This document shows, in pieces, positions 1 to 5,079 of a stretch of 5,766 bases of DNA. The stretch is from contig RKSA01000114.1 in the NCBI GenBank assembly GCA_007571115.1, forward strand, positions 1 to 5,766. The letters are read 5' to 3'. The notes beneath the pieces were generated by a model. That model searched no databases, was not told the DNA's origin, and saw nothing but the letters and a program-made list of their open reading frames with translations. A program made the position numbers and the translations under genes. Every line of letters starts with the position of its first letter. The first letter of the stretch is position 1. This DNA comes from Gammaproteobacteria bacterium (GTDB lineage: Bacteria > Pseudomonadota > Gammaproteobacteria > Pseudomonadales > Pseudohongiellaceae).

Positions 1-417
1 AAATTCGTGTTCGGCCTGGCTGCCGACCATTTCGACAAGCGCAAGGTGTTCTTCGGCAATATCCTCGTCATGCTGCTCGGCTCGATGATCCTGATCGGCA
101 TGGAAGTCAGGCTGATCTGGATCGCGGTGACCGCCTTCGGCCTCGGCTGGGGTGGCGTGTACACGATGATCCAGTTGACGGTGATGAACACCTTCGGCAC
201 TCGCGACGCTGGCAAGATTCTTGGCACGATCACCGTGCTCGACGCCAGTGGCGGCGGCCTCGGCATCTGGCTCACCGGAGTGATTTACGACGCTACCGGC
301 AGCTATCAACTGCCCTTCATGATTTTCGCCGCACTGATCGTGGTCGCGCTGGTGGCGCTGACCCAGATCAGGCACGACTTCGAACCTGGCCAGGCGACAA
401 AGTCTCCGGCCCACTGA
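1..417 (+). CDS. MFS transporter, C-terminal part (5' end outside window)
   Basis: The reading frame is open from base 1 and ends at TGA 415-417, giving 138 residues; the start lies upstream of the window. The visible part begins with a cytoplasmic-loop motif (GLAADHFDKRKV) resembling the motif-A repeat between helices 8 and 9 of major facilitator transporters. Roughly four hydrophobic helices follow, then a polar tail (HDFEPGQATKSPAH). The glycine-rich stretches GLGWGGVYT and DASGGGLGIWLTG fit helices 10 and 11. MFS proteins are inner-membrane secondary transporters of small solutes. The next gene starts 34 bases downstream on the same strand, so the two are probably co-transcribed. The likely cargo is the substrate of the nearby hydrolase operon, but that is inferred from context only. 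Substrate-binding residues of the N-terminal half are not visible. Confidence 0.85.
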   Translation, partial: KFVFGLAADHFDKRKVFFGNILVMLLGSMILIGMEVRLIWIAVTAFGLGWGGVYTMIQLTVMNTFGTRDAGKILGTITVLDASGGGLGIWLTGVIYDATGSYQLPFMIFAALIVVALVALTQIRHDFEPGQATKSPAH

Positions 418-451
418 CTACCGATCACTGACAAAGGACGGGGGAAGCGAA

Positions 452-1132
452 ATGCTCATCACAGAACTCGCAGTGCTACGCTGGCTGCACATCCTTGCCA
501 TGGTCTACTGGCTCGGCGGCGAATGGGGCGTGTTCCAGACCTCGCGGCACGTGGTCAACCGCCAATTGAGCATGGAAGAGCGGCGGCGGCACATGGAAAC
601 CGCCTACCGGATCGACATTCTGGCGCGAACGGGAATCATCCTGCTGCTGCCCTTGGGCCTGCACATGGGCCACCTCTGGGGAGTGCAGCCATACGGCGGC
701 GCCTGGCTATGGCTGATGTGGCTGCTGTTCGCGGGCTGGCTGGCGCTTTGCTGGGCCGCTTTCGTCTATCGCGAAACCGACCGGGGGATCGCCTTGACGA
801 TCTGGGACGAACGGATCCGCTATGTCGTGATCCCGGCCTTGCTCGCCACTTCGATCCTTTCCCTGCTCGGCTACGGGCCGTTCAACGCCGGCACGATGCA
901 GAAATGGTTTTCGCTCAAGGTGCTGATCTTCGGCCTGCTGCTCATCATCGGCCTGCAATTGCGCTACATCATGCGCGAATGGACCAAACTGTTCCGGGTG
1001 CTCGCCGCCGGCCCCGACCCGCAGGCAGAAAGCAAGCTGGAAAAATCGCTGCGCTTCGGCAAGCGCCTCGCCTACATCTACTGGATCGGCATCGCCAGCG
1101 TAGCATTCCTCGGCGCAACCAAGATGGTGTGA
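452..1132 (+). CDS. Multi-pass membrane protein of unknown function (CopD/PuuD-N-like topology)
   Basis: This 226-residue protein starts at ATG 452 with a purine-rich ribosome site (GGGGA at 441-445, 6 bases upstream). About six hydrophobic segments are visible, near residues 7-28, 57-77, 84-106, 124-142, 152-170 and 206-222. The first helix carries WLHILAMVYWLGG with His13, and a second histidine pair (His71, His74) sits at the end of helix 2. An arrangement of N-terminal membrane histidines and a later W..K helix (KWFSLKVL, 151-158) recalls CopD-like proteins and the membrane part of PuuD-type urate oxidases, where such histidines bind haem or metal. That resemblance is by eye and weak, and no cytochrome CXXCH motif is present. 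The gene follows the MFS gene and faces the deacetylase operon, so a role in the same pathway, perhaps as a redox or membrane partner, is possible. It ends 1 base before the left repeat copy and appears undamaged by the insertion. Confidence 0.8.
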   Translation: MLITELAVLRWLHILAMVYWLGGEWGVFQTSRHVVNRQLSMEERRRHMETAYRIDILARTGIILLLPLGLHMGHLWGVQPYGGAWLWLMWLLFAGWLALCWAAFVYRETDRGIALTIWDERIRYVVIPALLATSILSLLGYGPFNAGTMQKWFSLKVLIFGLLLIIGLQLRYIMREWTKLFRVLAAGPDPQAESKLEKSLRFGKRLAYIYWIGIASVAFLGATKMV

Positions 1133-1133
1133 C

Positions 1134-1183
1134 CCACACCGCGCTGGCGCGGTGCTCAGGCGGCACAGGCTGCGAGGATCTGT
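1134..1183. repeat. 50-bp direct repeat, left (duplicate) copy
   Basis: This stretch is identical over 50 bases to 3192-3241 (offset 2058). Read on the minus strand it holds the last eight codons of the deacetylase gene (ending ILAACAA, stop at 1158-1156) plus the hairpin beyond the stop. Here it has no deacetylase gene attached, so it is the orphan copy. It begins 1 base after the stop region of the membrane-protein gene and ends where the restriction-gene remnant begins. Confidence 0.95.
1137..1154. terminator. 18-bp palindrome after the membrane-protein gene; possible bidirectional terminator
   Basis: Perfect 8-bp arms (CACCGCGC / GCGCGGTG) surround a 2-base centre. It begins 5 bases after the TGA of the membrane-protein gene and is part of the duplicated 50 bp. 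The stem is entirely suited to a convergent-gene hairpin, but no T-tract follows on either strand, so intrinsic termination is uncertain. It could equally be a transcript-end stabiliser. Confidence 0.45.
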
Positions 1184-1346
1184 CCCAGCCCAGTTTCAAG
1201 ATGCAGGCTTCGGACCAAGAAACCGCTCGCCATCATAGTGAATCATGTGGTCCGGGGCGCAGCGTCATGCCTGCCATTCGGTTGCATTGCGCGGCTGGCA
1301 TTCCCAGGGCTGCCAGGATTTGCTGGGCTTCTTCGACGTCAGCCAA
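1184..1346 (-). pseudogene. BsuBI/PstI-type restriction endonuclease, truncated N-terminal remnant
   Basis: On the minus strand a TTG at 1346-1344, overlapping the last 8 bases of the methyltransferase gene and preceded by AAGGAGG, opens a frame reading LADVEEAQQILAALGMPAA and then QCNRMAGMTLRPGPHDSL, stopping at TGA 1235-1233. The pattern ..EAxQILxALGxPxxQxNxxxxxTL is, from memory, typical of the N-terminal helical domain of BsuBI/PstI-family endonucleases, whose genes commonly sit directly beside an Eco57I/PstI-type methyltransferase. After the stop the same frame continues for 17 codons (WRAVSWSEACILKLGWD), and SWSEA again resembles the family. Coding then ends abruptly where the 50-bp repeat begins. 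Intact enzymes of this family have about 300 or more residues including the nuclease domain, all of which is missing here. No cleavage activity is expected. The family call rests on a short stretch and has not been checked by a search. Confidence 0.7.
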
Positions 1347-3027
1347 GTGCAGCCTCCTTCCGTGCCGGAGAGGCGATCACGCTTGACACGAGTGCGTCCA
1401 ACCCGGAGAGGGGATCTGCGAGGCGCTTTACGCATCGCCCCAGAATGACAATCTCCTCGTGGCTAGGGAGCGGCATGGATCGCAACTCCGTTGCGCTCAC
1501 CTGGGTATTGCCGTTGATCGCTCGGAACCAGGTGTCTACAAGGCGGCTGTTGTAGAGCGCGGCAAGCCCCCAGGCCTCATCGATCGAGAGCGTGCCGCCG
1601 GGCCGGTGCACGTAGTTGAGATGATTTTCCAGCCCGATGTCGATGACCGAAGCATCTTCGGCGATCCATGGCGCAGCCATCAGCCGCCGGGCTTGCTTCT
1701 TGGCACTGAAGCGGCGCAGCAGCACGTAGTTGCGGTTCGGGACGAGCAACATTGTGGCGCCCTCGCGCCGGATGTATTCAGGCTTGTGGCGGTGCAGCGG
1801 CCAAGTCGCCCGCATGGCACGAACATGATTCATCCAGAGCAACGGCGCATGGCTCGAAGGGACCTGGCCCGCCTGGGCAACGAGATGGGCTGCGCGGAAC
1901 GGCACGACGGGGCCGGTCGAAATGTTCAAGCCAAGACCATGCAAGCTATTTGGCCATGAATCGACCAGCTTCAGCGCATCATCGTCATCGCCACGAATTG
2001 GCAGCCGCAGAACTTTATTCACGGAACCGAGATCAAGGACATCGCCCACGGGAAGCTCGTGGCTTTCCGCATCGTCGATGCCTGCCACTCCAGAGCTGGA
2101 CGATATGCCGAGATTCACGCGGACTGCGTTGTCGCGCCAACGGTCGTGCCGGATGCCGGACAGGATGATGTTTTCCTGCAGCACGTCATCCCGGCCAAAT
2201 GCATCGCGCCGGGAACCGAACACATGAACCTTGGCTGGCCGGATCATGTCGAAGAACAGCGCGCGAAAACGCAGGAAGCAGGGACCGGAGGCATAGCTGC
2301 GCGGCGTGATGAAGACAAGGCGCCCGCCTGATCGAAGCAATGCCGCGCTTACCGCCATGAAGAGCGTGTAGATGTTGGGCTGGCCGTGAACTACATCGGG
2401 AACCGCCATCGTGCACGGATCATGCTTGCCGATCTTGAAGTACGGCGGATTGGCGATGACGGCATCGAACTCGCTTGCCTGTGTACGGGAGGAAAACAGT
2501 TCATCTTGCCGCATCGCGGTGCCGTTTGCCAAAATGAAATCCGCGACTTCGATCCGCGTATTGACGACCGTTCCATGCCGCTCCTGGCACCAACGGGCGA
2601 GATAGTCGAGGACGGTCCGCAATGACAGGGCCAGGTCGCCGTCCAGCTCGTAGGCAACGAGTTCGATCACTTCGGGCTTGGGGTGACGCGCCAGCAAGAC
2701 CTCGACGGTCGCGCAACAAAGGATGCCGGCACCGGCAGCAGGATCGAGAACGCGGATATTCCGCCCGGTTGCAACGATCTGCCCAGCCATGAAATCGGCG
2801 ACCGGCACTGGCGTGAGAAAGATTCCGTGAGCCTTGCGCCACTGGCCGGACGCTTGACCGACGCACCACTCTCCGACCCGGTCAGCGTAGATGGTCGGTC
2901 GCTCCTCTTGTCGGCTGAGCGGCATCTGTCGGCTGCACGAGACTTCGGGCCGAACCTTGCCGGATTCGGCAGTTTCGCCCATGGCCAGACCCGCATCCGG
3001 CGTTTGATCGAGCATCGATGTCGTCAA
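1339..3027 (-). CDS. Type II N6-adenine DNA methyltransferase (Eco57I/PstI-like, gamma-class order)
   Basis: This 562-residue protein should transfer a methyl group from S-adenosylmethionine to the N6 of adenine in a specific DNA site. Motifs run in gamma-class order: motif X (FLTPVPVADFM, 70-80), motif I for AdoMet (VLDPAAGAGI, 93-102), an acidic motif-II region (YELDGD, 126-131), and the catalytic motif IV DAVIANPPY (188-196). A conserved helix-strand block follows (GQPNIYTLF at 215-223 to FITPRSYASG at 239-248). The C-terminal 250 residues form the presumed target-recognition domain and end in NGNTQVSATELRSMPLP (506-521), typical of this family. Length and catalytic residues look intact. 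The start is taken at TTG 3027 because GAAGGGA lies 8 bases upstream; an ATG at codon 5 has no well-spaced site. The partner endonuclease gene overlaps the 3' end but is broken, so this enzyme is probably an orphan. The recognition sequence cannot be predicted. Confidence 0.9.
   Translation of the reverse strand: MTTSMLDQTPDAGLAMGETAESGKVRPEVSCSRQMPLSRQEERPTIYADRVGEWCVGQASGQWRKAHGIFLTPVPVADFMAGQIVATGRNIRVLDPAAGAGILCCATVEVLLARHPKPEVIELVAYELDGDLALSLRTVLDYLARWCQERHGTVVNTRIEVADFILANGTAMRQDELFSSRTQASEFDAVIANPPYFKIGKHDPCTMAVPDVVHGQPNIYTLFMAVSAALLRSGGRLVFITPRSYASGPCFLRFRALFFDMIRPAKVHVFGSRRDAFGRDDVLQENIILSGIRHDRWRDNAVRVNLGISSSSGVAGIDDAESHELPVGDVLDLGSVNKVLRLPIRGDDDDALKLVDSWPNSLHGLGLNISTGPVVPFRAAHLVAQAGQVPSSHAPLLWMNHVRAMRATWPLHRHKPEYIRREGATMLLVPNRNYVLLRRFSAKKQARRLMAAPWIAEDASVIDIGLENHLNYVHRPGGTLSIDEAWGLAALYNSRLVDTWFRAINGNTQVSATELRSMPLPSHEEIVILGRCVKRLADPLSGLDALVSSVIASPARKEAALG
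1353..1359 (-). promoter_or_regulatory. Strong Shine-Dalgarno (AAGGAGG) for the restriction-gene remnant
   Basis: The minus strand reads AAGGAGG followed by a 6-base spacer and TTG at 1346. It lies inside the last codons of the methyltransferase gene. A near-perfect ribosome site placed there decides the TTG start and supports a real, formerly translated downstream gene coupled to the methyltransferase. Confidence 0.7.
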
Positions 3028-3035
3028 TGGGAGGT

Positions 3036-3042
3036 TCCCTTC
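3036..3042 (-). promoter_or_regulatory. Ribosome-binding site deciding the TTG start of the methyltransferase
   Basis: The minus strand reads GAAGGGA, 8 bases before TTG at 3027-3025. The in-frame ATG at 3015-3013 would be 20 bases away. A seven-codon frame (ATG at 3044, peptide MKGTSH) overlaps this site and ends in a TGA overlapping the TTG. It is most likely chance, but could couple translation. Confidence 0.5.
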
Positions 3043-3065
3043 ATGCTAATTCCAATCGACGATGC

Positions 3066-3094
3066 AGTATATACATGGTGGTGCGCTGACGCAC
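3066..3094 (-). promoter_or_regulatory. Possible methyltransferase promoter with overlapping dyad
   Basis: The minus strand has TATACT at 3071-3066 as a -10 candidate, which would place transcription start about 30 bases before the TTG. No good -35 hexamer stands 16-18 bases upstream. Instead a short dyad, GTGCG-CTGA-CGCAC (3081-3094), occupies the spacer/-35 area, where a repressor or the methyltransferase itself could bind. The region is noticeably AT-richer than its surroundings. Five-base arms are short and may be chance. Confidence 0.35.
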
Positions 3095-3191
3095 GAACAC
3101 AACGGCATTCCGATTGGCTTGCCGTGCCGTCGAGCGCTTGCGGGCGCGGGAAGCGAGATGATCGTTTGCATGTCAGGCACGGAAGAATGTG
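3095..3191. other. Non-coding right end of the insertion
   Basis: No convincing gene or tRNA is visible between the dyad and the right repeat copy. A 7-bp inverted repeat (CCGTGCC 3122-3128, GGCACGG 3176-3182) with a 47-base gap lies near the junction with the deacetylase gene. It could be a recombination-site arm or coincidence. No integrase or other mobility gene is encoded here. The stretch may also hold 5' regulatory sequence of the methyltransferase. Confidence 0.4.
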
Positions 3192-3241
3192 CCACACCGC
3201 GCTGGCGCGGTGCTCAGGCGGCACAGGCTGCGAGGATCTGT
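3192..3241. repeat. 50-bp direct repeat, right (original) copy
   Basis: Identical to 1134-1183. Here the repeat is continuous with the deacetylase reading frame (last codons, stop at 3216-3214) and its downstream hairpin, so this is the native copy. The base after each copy differs (C at 1184, T at 3242), as does the base before (C at 1133, G at 3191), fixing the repeat at exactly 50 bp. Confidence 0.95.
3195..3212. terminator. 18-bp palindrome after the deacetylase operon; possible terminator
   Basis: This is the same 8+2+8 perfect palindrome as at 1137-1154, starting 1 base after the deacetylase stop on the minus strand. It is the only visible structure separating the hydrolase operon from the co-oriented methyltransferase gene. 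Some T residues follow on the minus strand (CATTCTT, about 10 bases later), but there is no proper T-run. Read-through into the methyltransferase is therefore possible. Confidence 0.45.
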
Positions 3242-4134
3242 TGTGGTGTTGCGGGCCAGACTCCGGGTTGGGAGGTGATGTGCTCGAGTGTGCGCTCGAG
3301 CCAGGTGATGCGGTGGGGCTGGCCAAGCAGCCAGGGGTGAAGGTTCAGCGAGAGGATCCGGCCGCCGCCGCTGGCCTCGGCTTCCTTGAGCAGGAAGTCG
3401 CAGGCGTCGCAGACCTGTTCCATCCATGATCGCTCGGAATGCAGGTTGTGCATGATGACGAAGCGATCCTCGAGTTCGTTCGGCAAGGGCATCGTCCATA
3501 GGTCGCCCGCCTCGGTGTGGAAACGGTAGGGCAGGTCGTCGTTGACCCAGTCGGCGAACCAGTGTACGCCGTGCTCGGCGAGCAGATCGGGGGTGCGCGG
3601 GCTTTCGTTGCGCGCCGGGCTGAGCCAGCCGGTGACTTGCTGGCCAGTCGCATCGCGCAGGCTGTCGAGAGTGCGTTGCATCCATTCGGCTTCCTCGCTG
3701 CGTGCCAGGCCGGCATGATGCAGGCAGTCCATGTTCCAGCCGTGGGCGACGATCTCGTCGCCACGCTCGCGCAATATCGCGATGAGCTGCGGAGCGCGTT
3801 CGACCATGGCGCCGTTCACGGCGAAACTCGGCCTGATGCGGAAGCGGTCGAAGGCCTCGAAGAGGCGGAAGATGCCGACGCGGTTGCCGTAGTCGCGCAA
3901 GCTGAAATGGCGCAGGTCGGGATAGGGCATCGTCATTCCGCCGGGAGGCGCGAAAGGCTTGCCGCTCTGGTCGAGCGGGAAGAACTGCACGCAGACATTG
4001 AGCCAAAGCGCCAGCCGCGCACCGCCGGGCCAGACCAGCGGCCGGCGTTCGTGCAACTGCGACCATTGGTAACGGTCGTGGTCCATGCCGTGGCGCCGCT
4101 GCGGGTAGCGCAGGAATTCCGCGTCAAGCGCCAT
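3214..4134 (-). CDS. PuuE-like polysaccharide-deacetylase-fold hydrolase (second copy)
   Basis: This 306-residue protein has the NodB/PuuE-type fold, which in PuuE opens the ring of allantoin and in other members cleaves C-N bonds of amides. Visible family features are VWPGGARLALW (34-44), the hallmark RDYGNRVG (80-87), RPSFAVNG (101-108), HGWNMD (131-136), GWLSPA (169-174), LNLHPWL (264-270) and the end GVWPATPQQIL (291-301). Motif 1 lacks the TFDD signature of metal-dependent deacetylases (LNVCVQFF stands there), and the usual second histidine of motif 2 is not in its normal place. The start ATG 4134 is chosen because GAGGTGG stands 5 bases upstream and the alignment with its neighbour begins there; the longer frame to 4287 merely shadows the upstream gene. 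It overlaps the preceding gene by 11 bases, implying translational coupling. Its 3' end is intact and is the source of the duplicated 50 bp. Confidence 0.85.
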   Translation of the reverse strand: MALDAEFLRYPQRRHGMDHDRYQWSQLHERRPLVWPGGARLALWLNVCVQFFPLDQSGKPFAPPGGMTMPYPDLRHFSLRDYGNRVGIFRLFEAFDRFRIRPSFAVNGAMVERAPQLIAILRERGDEIVAHGWNMDCLHHAGLARSEEAEWMQRTLDSLRDATGQQVTGWLSPARNESPRTPDLLAEHGVHWFADWVNDDLPYRFHTEAGDLWTMPLPNELEDRFVIMHNLHSERSWMEQVCDACDFLLKEAEASGGGRILSLNLHPWLLGQPHRITWLERTLEHITSQPGVWPATPQQILAACAA

Positions 4135-5062
4135 GGCTGCCACCTCGTTCGCGGGCGATGTGCGACTTTGCAGCGGCGTGCGCGACGTCGTAATAGTTGG
4201 CGAGGAAATGCTCGGCGATCTCGCGGCCGGTGGCAAGCCAGACTCCCGAATGGCCGGTGATGTATTCGAGCGCCTGCTCGAAGGCACGGAGCCGGTGCGG
4301 GCAGCTCACCTGGTAGTTGTGGGTGGGGATGCACATCACCGTGCCGCTCGTTGCGCCTTCCTGGTAGAGACGGTCGAAATTGTCGCACAGCATCTGGCCG
4401 TAGCGGCGAGGCTCGATGCGGTTGACGACGTAGGCGATGGTGTCGTTCATCTCCAGAGAATACGGAATCGAGATGAAACGCTGCCCGCCGCGAACTCGCA
4501 CCGGCGTTGGCTGGTCGTCATGGAACAGGTCACAGGTGTAGACGCCGCCCGCTTCGGCAAACAGATCGAGGGTGTGCTCCGAATGCGACAGCGCGGGAGC
4601 GAGATAGCCGACCGGCCGCTGGCCAGTGTGTCTTTCGATGGTGTCGATCGAATCGAGGATCATCTCGCGCTCTTGCTGCTCGGACATGCCATAGGTGTAA
4701 CGGGTGTTGTAAATGCCGTGGCTGAAGAATTCCCAGCCGCGCTCGGCGCAGGCGGCGATGATTTCGGGATGGTGCTCGCAAAGTGCCGCCGAAAGCGACA
4801 CCGAACCGCGAATGCCGTAGCGGTCGAGCAGCCGCATCTGCCGCTCGTGACCGACGCGATTGCCGTAGTCGCGGATCGAGTAGCCGCCGACGTCGGGATA
4901 CGGTCGCGGCCAGGGCTTGCGCTGCGGGTTCTGCGGCGGGTCGAGCTCGTAGAACTCGATGTTCGGCGCGACCCAGAACGCCAGCCTGGCGCCTCCGGGC
5001 CAGACGATCTGCGGCCGGCCGCGGTACGGCCAGTAATCGTACAGTTCGAGGTCGGCTCGCAT
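4124..5062 (-). CDS. PuuE-like polysaccharide-deacetylase-fold hydrolase (first copy)
   Basis: This 312-residue protein is a diverged paralogue of the next gene in the operon. Shared landmarks are IVWPGGARLAFW (19-30), RDYGNRVG (64-71), a HG motif (SHGIYNTRY, 114-122), GYLAPA (152-157), CIPTHNYQV (244-252) and GVWLATGREIAEHF (273-286). The classical TFDD of metal-dependent deacetylases is replaced by APNIEFYE (32-39), and the motif-2 HXXXH is HGIYN, so it probably follows PuuE-like or another chemistry rather than sugar deacetylation. A plausible reaction is hydrolysis of a cyclic ureide or amide in the cytoplasm; no signal peptide is seen. ATG 5062 is chosen because homology begins just after it, it has a weak GAGAGA site 3 bases upstream, and it lies 17 bases after the amidase stop. 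The longer frame to 5323 is a shadow of the amidase gene. The C-terminal tail after residue 290 is an extension absent from its paralogue. Confidence 0.85.
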   Translation of the reverse strand: MRADLELYDYWPYRGRPQIVWPGGARLAFWVAPNIEFYELDPPQNPQRKPWPRPYPDVGGYSIRDYGNRVGHERQMRLLDRYGIRGSVSLSAALCEHHPEIIAACAERGWEFFSHGIYNTRYTYGMSEQQEREMILDSIDTIERHTGQRPVGYLAPALSHSEHTLDLFAEAGGVYTCDLFHDDQPTPVRVRGGQRFISIPYSLEMNDTIAYVVNRIEPRRYGQMLCDNFDRLYQEGATSGTVMCIPTHNYQVSCPHRLRAFEQALEYITGHSGVWLATGREIAEHFLANYYDVAHAAAKSHIARERGGSHGA

Positions 5063-5079
5063 GTGTCTCTCTGACTCGT

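Larger units (their letters stand above)
1134..3241. mobile_element. Inserted restriction-modification remnant flanked by 50-bp direct repeats
   Basis: A unique block (1184-3191, 2008 bp) lies between two identical 50-bp direct repeats. It contains a DNA methyltransferase gene, its upstream region and a broken restriction-endonuclease gene, all on the minus strand. No transposase, integrase or terminal inverted repeats were seen. The right repeat copy belongs to the deacetylase gene and the left copy is an out-of-context duplicate, so the block looks like an insertion with long target duplication. This mode has been proposed for R-M genes from comparisons of related genomes. Removing the block together with one repeat copy leaves two convergent genes 23 bp apart. 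A mobilisable element with att-like ends that depends on an integrase elsewhere is the main alternative. In one 60-base line each, GC is about 58% inside (1441-1500) and 70% outside (4861-4920); this is only a spot check. Confidence 0.7.

Noticed and set aside
1295..1316. Inverted repeat CTGGCA/TGCCAG with a 10-base loop as a terminator after the methyltransferase.
   Set aside because: It lies within the coding remnant of the restriction gene, has only 6-bp arms and no T-tract.
3122..3182. Inverted repeat with 47-base gap as a tRNA or integrase core site.
   Set aside because: No cloverleaf or tRNA-like conserved bases are visible and arms are only 7 bp; noted only as part of the non-coding end.
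2683..3429. Long plus-strand frame crossing the methyltransferase start and the right repeat.
   Set aside because: It is antisense to two genes with clear motifs and its translation shows no recognisable domain, as expected for a mirror frame in GC-rich DNA.
4135..4287. A longer start for the second deacetylase giving 51 extra residues.
   Set aside because: The extension is Ser/Pro/Arg-rich, overlaps the upstream gene out of frame, and the inner ATG has a good ribosome site.
4133..5074. Plus-strand 313-codon frame antisense to the first deacetylase.
   Set aside because: The opposite strand has a motif-supported gene with proper spacing in an operon; the plus frame is a codon-bias shadow.
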